Source: Myrica gale
Lineage: Eukaryota > Streptophyta > Magnoliopsida > Fagales > Myricaceae
Direction of reading: 5' to 3'
DNA length: 64,000 nucleotides
Assembly (NCBI GenBank): GCA_963930655.1
Contig: OZ005611.1
Coordinates: 17,409,001-17,473,000, forward strand
In this document: positions 21,664 through 34,101 of the stretch, piece after piece
How positions within the stretch are numbered: the stretch's first letter is position 1
Layout: the number at the start of each line of letters is the position of its first letter
The notes under the pieces: model-generated
What the model saw: only the letters and a program-made list of their open reading frames with translations
Databases searched by the model: none
Told to the model about the DNA's origin: nothing
Program-made: the position numbers and the translations under genes

Positions 21664-23439
21664 AATTTCTGTCTAATTTAACAGAAAAAATAGACGGAGG
21701 GTGCAAAATATTAAGGATAAGTAGTATGTGGGTGTAATGTCTCTAATATAGTATTTTATAGTGTGAAGTAGTGCAAAAACCTACGATAATTCATAGGTGA
21801 GAAAGAAATATTTTTTAATATTTTATTTTATTTAGAAACTAAAAAGAAAATTTTAATGGTAAAAATGACTCAGAATCATGTTGAGCAACCAATTGCAATT
21901 TCTCATACGAAAAAAAAACTGAGTTTTCTAAGAAAAGTTAGCTCTTGCTTACCCAAAAGAAGCAAATCACTACATGCTTACCCAAAAAAAAAAAAGGCAT
22001 TACCTATAGTCAGAGAAAAGCCACTTCATTCGGTCTAACGAGAAAACATTTAATTGTGTACGCCAACATTTCTATAAACCAGTCTTCAGCCTTGAGATCA
22101 CATACTTTTTGTTTAAGCTTTAGCCTTTCTTCCTATGAAAAGAGTATTTTTTCTTTTCCTCCCTTAAATTTCACCAACAACTCAAGCCGTGCATCTTTAA
22201 ATTTATTTGTTTTCTGTCTCTTGTATGTCATCAAAATATGTTTTTAAACGTCCCAAGTGTTCGATATATTCCCTCAAAACCAATCATTTTTGAATAATTA
22301 TGAAATAATTATTGTTGTTGATTAATCACTTGTATATTATTTTTAGGTACATGCAATGACATATGATGTCATATTTTATAATGACATAAGATGTCATATT
22401 TACTATGACCTTAGATGTCATATTGTTGAGCAACATAGTAAAAAAGTCGGACTAATGATTAATGAATCGGAGGCGGGGAGTATGACTTTTCGAATCCTTA
22501 TTAACTCACTTGGTTCTAGACCAAGATACATGATAATGTATAAATAGGCCTACACTCGTTGTGCCTCTATAAGATAAAATAATGGACTCCATTATTGAGG
22601 TAGTGACCTTAAGCAAATGAGTGGTGCAACGTAAGAGTAAAATGTAATGAACCGGATCAAATATGAATACCTTATGGAAACGATCACTGATGTAGAGAAT
22701 GATATTCAGTACAATTAACTTATGTTGTCCTTAGACCTGAGAGAGTTATGCAGGTTTGCTTGTTGTGTGCTTGTGCTTTGACTGAGTCATTTGGTAATGA
22801 TTTTCGTAGATCAAATATTCTAGATAATGTCGGGGCCTTGTGCATAGTAAGTGAATTTGTATAATTGCTCAATCTGGAAACCACCAGTCTCTTGATATGA
22901 GGTTGTATATTCATTATGTCTGTATATTGTTGGACTCACATAAAAACACTGCGCAACGAGATTTTGTGAAAAATGTTTTCACATGCTTTACTTATATATA
23001 TATATATATATATATTAAGTAAATATGTGTGAAATTTATTTTTGAAATTGTTTGGGAGTCAAACAAAGTACAAATTGAGAATTATATGAGTTAGAGATAT
23101 AATTGGTGATTTTATTCCAGACTTATTAGCTCATGTGGGATATAATATAGTAGAAGGATAAATAAGCAAATTATTGTCAGCAAAGGGATTTCAAAAAAAT
23201 AATATAATTATCTCGGGGGTCAATTTTGATATGTTAATGGACATGATCACAATTTGTAGAAGTCCATAAAATTCAGATTACAGAATATAAGGGGGTTTAA
23301 TGAAAAAAAGTTTTTCATGATGATTCTACAGCCAAGATTTGAGGTCACTAAAGATCCTACACATAAGTACAGTTGAATTATGAGCCAACCATTATAAGTA
23401 GTTAAAAAATTCATTTGAGAAAAAAGGAGAATTGATTTT
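21664..23439 (+). other. Subtilase upstream region, copy 1
   Basis: AT-rich non-coding DNA upstream of the subtilase. It contains a palindrome-rich tandem repeat at 22356-22427 and a TA run near 22992-23016. No other gene is supported. Confidence 0.5.
22356..22427. repeat. Tandem palindromes TGACATA-GATGTCA
   Basis: Three successive ~24-base units each contain TGACATATGATGTCA or a variant (TGACATAAGATGTCA, TGACCTTAGATGTCA), near-perfect inverted repeats. The same array recurs at 30371-30442 in duplication copy 2. It could form small cruciforms or act as a bZIP-like binding array; function is unknown. Confidence 0.75.
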
Positions 23440-23466
23440 CACGTGAGATTTTCTCTCTCTATAAAA
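23440..23466 (+). promoter_or_regulatory. Possible G-box and TATA box of subtilase, copy 1
   Basis: CACGTG at 23440-23445 is followed by TATAAAA at 23460-23466 inside a CT-rich stretch, ~125 bases before the ATG at 23591. Spacing fits a plant promoter. The gene is dead, so this is at best a relic. Confidence 0.4.
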
Positions 23467-23590
23467 TCTCTCTCTAACTCTCTCTCAAGAACTGTGTGCG
23501 TGGATCTGATGAGGTAAAAAGCTTGAGCTGTTTTGATTCACTGATCATTTCAGTTGTGATCTTCCGCTCTAACACCAAGATGTGTACAAA

Positions 23591-25089
23591 ATGAAAAGAC
23601 ATTTTGCATTTTTCTTTTCTTTTTAATTTTGTTTCACTTTTGCTTCACTCCTCAGTATGCATTATCTCCCTTATATGATAAGCTTATGTCATAATCTTTG
23701 GCTGACAGGGCCACCTATATTGTCCATATGGATCCCTACTCAATGTCTAAGGCCTTTTTCACTCATCATTGTTGGTTCTTGCATCCCTAAAGTCCACAAA
23801 TCCTTCCTTATTGGACAACGATCAATCTTCACCGTCGCACATCTTAGCTGTTGATAACATTATTGTCTTCCCTCAAACCACCTATACCTCCGAGTTCCTA
23901 TCACCCAATCCTATGATTGGTCTGTGGCCAGCTTCAAGTTATGGTGATGATTTCATTGTTGGAGTTATTGATTCTAAAATTTGGCCAAAAAGTGAGAGTT
24001 TCAAAGATATCGATATGAGCGTGAAAGTTCCGGAAAAGTGGAAGGAAATTTGTCAAAGAGGACAAGATTTTAATTCCTCTATGTGTAATGCCAAGCTTAT
24101 AGGAGCTAGGTATTTCAATGAAGGACTGCTAAAGCATACACATATCAAGAAGGTTAGCATGAACTCTGCTAGGGACACTCTTGGACATGGAGCTGCCATT
24201 TCTTCTATTGCTGTTGGAAATTATGTGAATGATGCATCCTACTTTGGTTATACTCTAGGAGTAGCAAAAGGAGTCGCACCAAAGGCTAGACTGGCCATCT
24301 ACAAGGTTGTTTAGGCTACTGCTGCCATAGAGCAATTCATTTCTGATCATGTCGATGTAATTTTTCTATCAATTGTTCAGAAAAGTGTTCATTTAGAAAT
24401 AGATACATTTGCAAGATCTACATTTTCAGCAATGGAGAAAGGTATTTTAGTTTCTGTTGCAGCAGGAAAAAAGAACCAGGAAGAACAACTTTGTAATGGG
24501 TATCCGTGGGTCTTAACTGTCACTACAAGTAGAACTGATCGTTGATTTATCGGAATTTTGGATATTGATGGTGTAATAAAAATTGTTGGCTGGAGCCTTT
24601 ACCGAGGCACTGTCCCAATGGGTTAATTGTCGTTGGTGTATAATAAGACCTTGTCGATTTGTGGTAAGATTCTCTCAGAAGCTTCTCCTGGTATAATCAT
24701 ATGTTACGGTGGAAGTCTTTCTGTGTTGCAGCAATTGAATAGCCTCTCAAGTGCAAGAGTGGAAGGTAGTATAATTGTCTTTAAATTTTCTACATTAGTA
24801 GAAATGCATGCCATACAAGAAATGGATTGTGCTTGCATTTTGATTAACCCTACTGATGGTGTAATAAATATTGTTGGCTGGAGCCTTTACCGAGGCTCTG
24901 TCCCAATGGGTTCATTGCCGTTGGTGTATAATAAGACCTTGTCTACTTGTGGTAAGATTCACTCAGAAGCTCCTCCTGGTATTATCATATGCCACGATGG
25001 AAGTCTTTCTGTGTTGCAGCAATTGAATAGCCTCTCAAGTGCAAGAGTGGAAGGTGGTATAATTGTCGTTAAATTTTCTACATTAGTAG
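23591..25089 (+). pseudogene. Subtilisin-like protease pseudogene, 5' half, copy 1
   Basis: The sequence matches plant secreted subtilases of the SBT1/SBT3-like group, serine proteases of the cell wall. In order: a hydrophobic signal-like start (MKRHFAFFFSF), the propeptide phrase ATYIVHMDPYSMSKAF (23708 onward), the Asp region (IVGVIDSKIWPKSESF, near 23960), the His region (DTLGHGAAISSIAVGN, near 24175) and the oxyanion-hole region (AMEKGILVSVAAGKK, near 24430). The Asp and His are still visible. Frameshifts near the start and stops after 24311, at 24544 and at 24624 kill it. It also lacks part of the propeptide compared with relatives. A 288 bp block is duplicated in frame. The gene is then cut by the copia LTR at 25090 and its 3' half lies at 43976. 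Confidence 0.85.
24567..25089 (+). repeat. In-frame 288 bp duplication in subtilase, copy 1
   Basis: 24567-24854 and 24855 onward share GATGGTGTAATAAA-ATTGTT, GGCTGGAGCCTTTACCGAGG and much more, about 94% identical by eye. The unit is 96 codons, so the frame is kept. It covers the protease-associated-type insert region after the oxyanion hole. The second unit is interrupted by the copia element and finishes at 43981-44037. Confidence 0.85.
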
Positions 25090-26053
25090 TGTTAGGGTAT
25101 TTTCGAGTTGGCATTATTCCGTGTCAAAATATGTCGTGTTTGAGTTGTAAGTTTGGTTCCATGTTCAAGAGTTAGAAGTGGTTTGTTTAATGTGTCATCA
25201 CGTTCAACCAGCGTTCCTTGGAATATTCAGACAGACTTGTCACGCTCGACCAGCGCGCGACCAGTGCTCGAGCGCCCTTAGAGAATTTTATACAGAGTCG
25301 CAACACTTGACAACCCCTCGAGCGACACTAGGAAAAATTCAGACAGAAGCTTTGCGTTCAACGAGCGCTCGAGCGGTCTCCGGCGAATTTCAGAAAATAC
25401 TGAATTTTTGGAGTTTCCTTTTGAAGACATGTGAAACCCTACTATGTTCGAGGGTGGCCGTCCTAAACCTTTTTGAGGAGTCTATTGAGTTGTTTGACTG
25501 CCTTCTTCCTTGGGAAAAAGGGTTGAGAAGCTTCATGCTTCAAGTTGGTTGATTTCTTCCTTATTCTTAAATATATTGGATTGATTCCTTCATGGTGGTG
25601 AAGGAGTGCTGATGAACAAGGTTGTTCGTGGAGATCTATAAGAAGAACCTCAAGGCGTTGAGGTGAATGTCGCTTGGAGCGGGTCTGAGCGAGGTAGCTT
25701 AGATTATTACTTCAGGGGTGTCAGAGTCAAGCAACTGGGATTGCCCGTGTCTGAATCACTGTTGTAAGTTATTCTTGTTAGTGAATTTCGGGTGGCTGCT
25801 AGCTCGGAGTGGTTTTTCCTTTGAATGGTATTTCAAAGGTTTTCCACTTCGTCATCAAATCGCTTATCTCCTTATGTTTGGTTGATCTCTTTACAAGTTG
25901 ATTTAATGTTTGATGGTTGTGTTGATTAGATTGTTCTATCTAGGCTGATCGATATTGAAACTTGTTTTTAATATTGGTATTGTTTTAGTAAATTATGTAT
26001 TTCACCTATTCACCCCCCTCTAGGTGACGTTAGGGCATAAACTAGGTTTTTCA
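25090..26053 (+). repeat. Copia 5' LTR, duplicated copy
   Basis: This 964 bp LTR is virtually identical to 33095-34058. It contains the CTCGAG-rich module at 25197-25381. Confidence 0.9.
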
Positions 26054-29000
26054 ATTGGTATCAGAGCCTAAACTCGGTCCTTGACCCTTAGTCTAGATGG
26101 ACAAAAGTCAGTCATTGTCCGTGCCTCCATATTTTGATGGAAGCAATTATGCTTATTGAAAAGTTCGCACGAGTGCTTTTCTGAAAGCTCTTGATGAACG
26201 TCTCTGGAGATCATCTGTTAAAGGATGGTCTGCACCGTTATCTGAGGTTGAAGGTGTTAAAACACCAAAAGATGTTAGTACCTGGTCTACGAATGAAATC
26301 AATGAGTGTAATTATAATAGCAAGGTTTTGCATGCAATTTTTATGGCTGTGTCTGCTGACGAATTTAAACGTATATCTATGTGTGAAACATCTAAGGCAG
26401 CTTGGGATATACTGGAAACCAGTCACGAAGGAACCAAGACAGTAAAAAATTCGAAACTTCAAATGTTGACTACGAAGTTTGAAGAGATTCAAAAGAAAGA
26501 AGATGAAACCTTCGATGAGTTCTATGCAAAACTGAATGACATAGTCAATTCTAGTTATAATCTAGGAGAAAAGATTCCAGAACATCGAGTAGTCAGGAAA
26601 GTTATGAGATCTCTTCCTTGAAGATTCAGATCTAAAGTCCCTGCTATTGAGGAAAGCAAGGATCTTGACACTGTGAAAATTGAAGAGTTGGTAGGTTCTC
26701 TACAGACTTATGAAGTATCACTGCTTCAGCCCAAGAAGAACAAGTCCATTGCTTTGAAATCTATCAAAGAAGAGAGTTCAGCTGACTCAGATGAAGAAGT
26801 TTTGAATGATGCTCAATTTGCTATGTTTGTCAAACAATTCAAGAAATTCTTGAAACCCAGAAGTAGTCAGCGATCATTCAACAAGAACTCTGAAAAGAAT
26901 CAGGGTAGTTCCAGTGGATTCAGAAAGGAAAAAAAGGACAAACACATGTCTAATGACTCCAAGAGCAAAAAATTGAAGTGCTTTGAATGTCAAGGTTTTG
27001 GGCATGTCAGATCAGAATGTCCAACATATCTCAAGTCAAAAGGAAAAGCTATGAACGCATCATTGAGTGATGATGAGTCAAAAAGTAGCAGTGATGATGA
27101 TTCTTCGGAAGAAGAACAGGTAAATTTCGTGGATTTTGTAGCTAGTACTGATGGTCTTGTCTTGCAGGAGATTGATGATGATTTTGAGGATTCAGATGAC
27201 GATGGCAATATTGAAGAGAGTTTGCAAGAAGCCTACAATAAATTGTTCGAGAAAAGTCTGAAGCTTCAAAAGACAAACAAATCTTTTCTCAAGAAAATGC
27301 ACAAAGTACAAAGTGAAAAGATGTTCTTATGAGTAAGCTTGAAGAAGTCAGTACAAGAAATGTGGAACTCGAAGCTGAAGTAAAGATGCTGAAGTGTGCT
27401 CTTGACAAGGCCAATACACAACTTCAACAGTTTTCCAGTGGAATAAAGAAGCTTGATCATATGTTAAGTCTTGGAATTTCATCAGGAGATAGGAAAGGGC
27501 TTGGCTACACTGAATCTAAGGGTGCTTCAACTTCGAAGACGACATTTGTTCCAACATCTGTACCTGAAAAAATTTTAGATGTGAATAAACCAGCTCCACA
27601 GGTGAATAATGGTAAACAAATTGTTTCTAAATTTGTTGATTATGGGTCACACAAGAGAAATGCTAGGAATCACACACCACACAAGTTTGTTTCTACATGT
27701 CATTTCTATGGAAAGGTTGGTCACATTAGACCAAGATGCTTTAAATTGAACAAACAAGAGAAATCCTTGAATCAATCTTCGTTTTGTAACAGTCATGAAA
27801 ATTTAGCTCATCAAATTAGAGTTTTAACTGAGCAAACCATGTTGTTAAACAAGAAATTTCAACACTTGTCAAATAAGTCAAATGTGCGAGAAAAGGTTTG
27901 GATCAAGAAAGATGAAGTAAATTGTTTCAATTCTGTTGTTGTTTTTAAATCTCGATGTCTTTCGCTGTGGTATTTGGATAGTGCTTGTTTCAGGCATATG
28001 TGTGGTGACAAAAGTCTGTTCACAACGCTTAAAGATCACAAGGCTGGATCTGTGACTTTTGGTGATGGTGGTAAAGCACCAATTCTTGGAAAAGGTACAG
28101 TTGAAGTTGAAGGTTTGCCTCCTTTCAAGAATGTGTTGTTTGTTGGTGGATTGAAGGCAAATCGACTGAGTATCAGTCAAATTTGTGACTCTGGATTTGA
28201 AGTTCGCTTTGGTAAGAATTCATGTTCTGTTTTTGATTCTGATGGTGAATGTCTTGTGCAAGGTACTCGCACGTCTGATAACTGCTATGATATTAGTCCT
28301 CATACTGATTTGAAATGTAGAAGTGCCAAAATTGATGAAACTGAGTTATGGCATCAAAGACTCGAGCATGTGAATTACAGAGATTTATCTGAAATCTCTA
28401 AGAAAGAACTAGTTATAGGCTTGCCTAAACTAGAAAACGTTAAAGACTGAGTGTGTGGACCATGTCAGCTTGGTAAGCAAATAAAGTCAGTCCATCAAAG
28501 AACTACTAATGTTCTGACTAAGAGACCGTTGGAATTATTACATATGGATCTCATGGGACCAACTAGATTTGAAAGTCTAGGAGGAAAAAAATACATCTTG
28601 GTGGTGATGGATGACTTCTCAAGATTCACTTGAGTGGATCTTCTGAGAGAGAAGTCTGATGCTTTTGAACGAGCTGAGATCTTGTTTAAAAGACTGATGA
28701 ATGAAAAGGATTCCTCCATTATCAGAATCATGAGTGATCATGGTAAGGAATTTGAGAATAATAACTCCTTGATTTATGCACCAATGCAGGTATGCATCAA
28801 GAGTTCTCTGCTCCAATCACACCGCAGCAGAATGGAGTTGTAGAACGAAAGAATCGTTTCCTTCAGGAAATGGCTCGAGCAATGATCCACAACAAGAAGG
28901 TAGCTCTTCATTTTTGGGGTGAAGCAATCAACACTGCCTGTCACATTGTGAACCGTGTCTATCTCATACCAGGTATGGACAAGACTTCGTATGAATTATG

Positions 29001-29681
29001 GAAAGATAAGAAACCTACTGTGAAGTACTTCAAGGTTTTTGGTAGTATTTGTTATATTCTTCGTGATAGAGAAAACACTGCTAAATTTGATACAAAGAGT
29101 GATAGAGGAATTTTCTTAGGTTACTCTTCATACAGTAGAGCTCTTCGTGTCTACAATTCTCGTACTCTTACTGTCATGGAATCCACTAATGTTGTTGTGA
29201 TGATGCTTCAAGTGATTCCCAAAATAATGACAATGAAGAAAATCTTTCTGTTGAAAATGCATGTGACACTGCAGGAGATGTTAACGTCTCCTTTGATTCT
29301 GAAGTTCTTTCTACTAAGGAACCATCCTCAAGGGTTAAATTGAATAATCCTAACGAGAACATAATTGGTGATCTTAATGAGGGGATGCGATTAAGAAGAA
29401 AAGTGTTGAGTCATTTAACTTACACTAGTTATGTGTCTCAAATTGAACCTAAGAAGGTAGAAGAAGCTCTTCAAGATGACTTCTGGATAAATGCCATACA
29501 TGAGGAATTAAATCAATTCGTTCAAAATGATGTGTGGTATTTAGTGCCTAGACCTGCAGATACAAATGTCATCGGTACCGAGTGGATTTTCAAGAACAAG
29601 ATAGATGAGAATGGGGAAATCACTCGCAATAAGGCAAGGTTAGTTGCTCAAGGATATACACAAGTAGAAGGTATTGACTTC
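25090..29681 (+). mobile_element. Copia (Sirevirus-type) 5' part, duplicated copy
   Basis: 5' LTR at 25090-26053 (TGTTAGGG...TTTTTCA), primer site TGGTATCAGAG at 26056-26066, then gag with two zinc knuckles, protease, integrase and the start of reverse transcriptase. It stops where the tandem duplication restarts. It is not a separate insertion: it shares the same flank (AGTAG at 25085-25089) and nearly all changes with the element at 33095-43975. Fossil, broken at several points. Confidence 0.88.
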
Positions 29682-31444
29682 AATTTCTGTCTAATTTAAC
29701 AGAAAAAATAGACGGAGGGTGCAAAATATTAAGGATAAGTAGTATGTGGGTGTAATGTCTCTAATATAGTATTTTATAGTGTGAAGTAGTGCAAAAACCT
29801 TGATAATTCATAGGTGAGAAAGAAATATTTTTTAATATTTTATTTTATTTAGAAACTAAAAAGAAAATTTTAATGGTAAAAATGACTCAGAATCATGTTG
29901 AGCAACCAATTGCAATTTCTCATACGAAAAAAAAACTGAGTTTTCTAAGAAAAGTTAGCTCTTGCTTACCCAAAAGAAGCAAATCACTACATGCTTACCC
30001 AAAAAAAAAAAGGCATTACCTATAGTCAGAGAAAAGCCACTTCATTCGGTCTAACGAGAAAACATTTAATTGTGTACGCCAACATTTCTATAAACCAGTC
30101 TTCAGCCTTGAGATCACATACTTTTTGTTTAAGCTTTAGCCTTTCTTCCTATGAAAAGAGTATTTTTTCTTTTCCTCCCTTAAATTTCACCAACAACTCA
30201 AGCGTGCATCTTTAAATTTATTTGTTTTCTGTCTCTTGCATGTCATCAAAATATGTTTTTAAACGTCCCAAGTGTTCGATATATTCCCTCAAAACCAATC
30301 ATTTTTGAATAATTATGAAATAATTATTGTTGTTGATTAATCACTTGTATATTATTTTTAGGTACATGCAATGACATATGATGTCATATTTTATAATGAC
30401 ATAAGATGTCATATTTACTATGACCTTAGATGTCATATTGTTGAGCAACATAGTAAAAAAGTCGGACTAATGATTAATGAATCGGAGGCGGGGAGTATGA
30501 CTTTTCGAATCCTTATTAACTCACTTGGTTCTAGACCGAGATACATGATAATGTATAAATAGGCCTACACTCGTTGTGCCTCTATAAGATAAAATAATGG
30601 ACTCCATTATTGAGGTAGTGACCTTAAGCAAATGAGTGGTGCAACGTAAGAGTAAAATGTAATGAACCGGATCAAATATGAATACCTTACGGAAATGATC
30701 ACTGATGTAGAGAATGATATTCAGTACAATTAACTTATGTTGTCCTTAGACCTGAGAGAGTTATGCAGGTTTGCTTGTTGTGTGCTTGTGCTTTGACTGA
30801 GTCATTTGGTAATGATTTTCGTAGATCAAATATTCTAGATAATGTCGGGGCCTTGTGCATAGTAAGTGAATTTGTATAATTGCTCAATCTGGAAACCACC
30901 AGTCTCTTGATGAGGTTGTATATTCATTATGTCTGTATATTGTTGGACTCACATAAAAACACTGCGCAACGAGATTTTGTGAAAAATGTTTTCACATGCT
31001 TTACTTATATATATATATATTAAGTAAATATGTGTGAAATTTATTTTTGAAATTGTTTGGGAGTCAAACAAGGTACAAATTGAGAATTATATGAGTTAGA
31101 GATATAATTGGTGATTTTATTCCAGACTTATTAGCTCATGTGGGATATAATATAGTAGAAGGATAAATAAGCAAATTATTGTCAGCAAAGGGATTTCAAA
31201 AAAATAATATAATTATCTCGGGGGTCAATTGTGATATGTTAATGGACATGATCACAATTTGTAGAAGTCCATAAAATTCAGATTACAGAATATAAGGGGG
31301 TTTAATGAAAAAAAGTTTTTCATGATGATCCTACAGCCAAGATTTGAGGTCACTAAAGATCCTACACATAAGTACAGTTGAATTATGAGCCAACCATTAT
31401 AAGTAGTTAAAAAATTCATTTGAGAAAAAAGGAGAATTGATTTT
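29682..31444 (+). other. Subtilase upstream region, copy 2
   Basis: Near-identical copy of 21664-23439 with a shorter TA run (near 31006-31020). It holds the palindrome array at 30371-30442. No gene is supported. Confidence 0.5.
30371..30442. repeat. Tandem palindromes, copy 2
   Basis: Same three TGACATA-GATGTCA palindromic units as at 22356-22427, unchanged by eye. Confidence 0.75.
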
Positions 31445-31471
31445 CACGTGAGATTTTCTCTCTCTATAAAA
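31445..31471 (+). promoter_or_regulatory. Possible G-box and TATA box of subtilase, copy 2
   Basis: CACGTG at 31445-31450 and TATAAAA at 31465-31471, ~125 bases before the ATG at 31596, as in copy 1. Confidence 0.4.
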
Positions 31472-31595
31472 TCTCTCTCTAACTCTCTCTCAAGAACTGT
31501 GTGCGTGGATCTGATGAGGTAAAAAGCTTGAGCTGTTTTGATTCACTGATCATTTCAGTTGTGATCTTCCGCTCTAACACCAAGATGTGTACAAA

Positions 31596-33094
31596 ATGAA
31601 AAGACATTTTGCATTTTTCTTTTCTTTTTAATTTTGTTTCACTTTTGCTTCACTCCTCAGTATGCATTATCTCCCTTATATGATAAGCTTATGTCATAAT
31701 CTTTGGCTGAAAGGGCCGCCTATATTGTCCATATGGATCCCTACTCAATGTCTAAGGCCTTTTTCACTAATCATTGTTGGTTCTTGCATCCCTAAAGTCC
31801 ACAAATCCTTCCTTATTGGACAACGATCAATCTTCACCGTCGCACATCTTAGCTGTTGATAACATTATTGTCTTCCCTCAAACCACCTATACCTCCGAGT
31901 TCCTATCACCCAATCCTATGATTGGTCTGTGGCCAGCTTCAAGTTATGGTGATGATTTCATTGTTGGAGTTATTGATTCTGAAATTTGGCCAAAAAGTGA
32001 GAGTTTCAAAGATATCGATATGAGCGTGAAAGTTCCGGAAAAGTGGAAGGAAATTTGTCAAAGAGGACAAGATTTTAATTCCTCTATGTGTAATGCCAAG
32101 CTTATAGGAGCTAGGTATTTCAATGAAGGACTGCTAAAGCATACACATATCAAGAAGGTTAGCATGAACTCTGCTAGGGACACTCTTGGACATGGAGCTG
32201 CCATTTCTTCTATTGCTGTTGGAAATTATGTGAATGATGCATCCTACTTTGGTTATACTCTAGGAGTAGCAAAAGGAGTCGCACCAAAGGCTAGACTGGC
32301 CATCTACAAGGTTGTTTAGGCTACTGCTGCCATAGAGCAATTCATTTCTGATCATGTCGATGTAATTTTTCTATCAATTGTTCAGAAAAGTGTTCATTTA
32401 GAAATAGATACATTTGCAAGATCTACATTTTCAGCAATGGAGAAAGGTATTTTAGTTTCTGTTGCAGCAGGAAAAAAGAACCAGGAAGAACAACTTTGTA
32501 ATGGGTATCCGTGGGTCTTAACTGTCACTACAAGTAGAACTGATCGTTGATTTATCGGAATTTTGGATATTGATGGTGTAATAAAAATTGTTGGCTGGAG
32601 CCTTTACCGAGGCACTGTCCCAATGGGTTAATTGTCGTTGGTGTATAATAAGACCTTGTCGATTTGTGGTAAGATTCTCTCAGAAGCTTCTCCTGGTATA
32701 ATCATATGTTACGGTGGAAGTCTTTCTGTGTTGCAGCAATTGAATAGCCTCTCAAGTGCAAGAGTGGAAGGTAGTATAATTGTCTTTAAATTTTCTACAT
32801 TAGTAGAAATGCATGCCATACAAGAAATGGATTGTGCTTGCATTTTGATTAACCCTACTGATGGTGTAATAAATATTGTTGGCTGGAGCCTTTACCGAGG
32901 CTCTGTCCCAATGGGTTCATTGCCGTTGGTGTATAATAAGACCTTGTCTACTTGTGGTAAGATTCACTCAGAAGCTCCTCCTGGTATTATCATATGCCAC
33001 GATGGAAGTCTTTCTGTGTTGCAGCAATTGAATAGCCTCTCAAGTGCAAGAGTGGAAGGTGGTATAATTGTCGTTAAATTTTCTACATTAGTAG
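31596..33094 (+). pseudogene. Subtilisin-like protease pseudogene, 5' half, copy 2
   Basis: Duplicate of 23591-25089 and the copy that is physically continuous, across the copia element, with the 3' half at 43976-44965. It shares the same stops and frameshifts, so the gene was dead before the 8 kb duplication. One visible difference lies in the Asp region, where this copy reads IVGVIDSEIWPKSES and copy 1 reads DSKIW. Functional relatives have a small residue (usually Gly) there, so both copies are altered. The His region DTLGHGAAISS is kept. The 288 bp in-frame duplication lies at 32572-33094. Confidence 0.85.
32572..33094 (+). repeat. In-frame 288 bp duplication in subtilase, copy 2
   Basis: Same structure as 24567-25089. 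The first unit is 32572-32859. The second starts at 32860, is cut by the copia element after AGTAG (33090-33094) and is completed at 43981-44037. Confidence 0.85.
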
Positions 33095-34058
33095 TGTTAG
33101 GGTATTTTCGAGTTGGCATTATTCCGTGTCAAAATATGTCGTGTTTGAGTTGTAAGTTTGGTTCCATGTTCAAGAGTTAGAAGTGGTTTGTTTAATGTGT
33201 CATCACGTTCAACCAGCGTTCCTTGGAATATTCAGACAGACTTGTCACGCTCGACCAGCGCGCGACCAGTGCTCGAGCGCCCTTAGAGAATTTTATACAG
33301 AGTCGCAACACTTGACAACCCCTCGAGCGACACTAGGAAAAATTCAGACAGAAGCTTTGCGTTCAACGAGCGCTCGAGCGGTCTCCGGCGAATTTCAGAA
33401 AATACTGAATTTTTGGAGTTTCCTTTTGAAGACATGTGAAACCCTACTATGTTCGAGGGTGGCCGTCCTAAACCTTTTTGAGGAGTCTATTGAGTTGTTT
33501 GACTGCCTTCTTCCTTGGGAAAAAGGGTTGAGAAGCTTCATGCTTCAAGTTGGTTGATTTCTTCCTTATTCTTAAATATATTGGATTGATTCCTTCATGG
33601 TGGTGAAGGAGTGCTGATGAACAAGGTTGTTCGTGGAGATCTATAAGAAGAACCTCAAGGCGTTGAGGTGAATGTCGCTTGGAGCGGGTCTGAGCGAGGT
33701 AGCTTAGATTATTACTTCAGGGGTGTCAGAGTCAAGCAACTGGGATTGCCCGTGTCTGAATCACTGTTGTAAGTTATTCTTGTTAGTGAATTTCGGGTGG
33801 CTGCTAGCTCGGAGTGGTTTTTCCTTTGAATGGTATTTCAAAGGTTTTCCACTTCGTCATCAAATCGCTTATCTCCTTATGTTTGGTTGATCTCTTTACA
33901 AGTTGATTTAATGTTTGATGGTTGTGTTGATTAGATTGTTCTATCTAGGCTGATCGATATTGAAACTTGTTTTTAATATTGGTATTGTTTTAGTAAATTA
34001 TGTATTTCACCTATTCACCCCCCTCTAGGTGACGTTAGGGCATAAACTAGGTTTTTCA
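33095..34058 (+). repeat. Copia 5' LTR
   Basis: 964 bp, TGTTAGGG...TTTTTCA, followed two bases later by the TGGTATCAGAG primer site. It carries the CTCGAG-rich module at 33202-33386. Confidence 0.92.
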
Positions 34059-34101
34059 ATTGGTATCAGAGCCTAAACTCGGTCCTTGACCCTTAGTCTA
34101 G

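Larger units (their letters stand above)
21664..29681 (+). repeat. 8.0 kb tandem duplication, copy 1
   Basis: This 8018 bp block recurs in direct orientation as 29682-37687 with very few differences (by eye well under 1%, plus small indels such as a shorter TA run). It contains intergenic DNA, the 5' half of a subtilase pseudogene, a copia 5' LTR and the first ~3.6 kb of the copia interior. The block ends abruptly inside copia reverse transcriptase, where the sequence switches to that of 21664. Confidence 0.93.

Noticed and set aside
22480-22520. tRNA T-loop-like TTTCGAATCC string
   Set aside because: No acceptor, D or anticodon stems can be placed around it.
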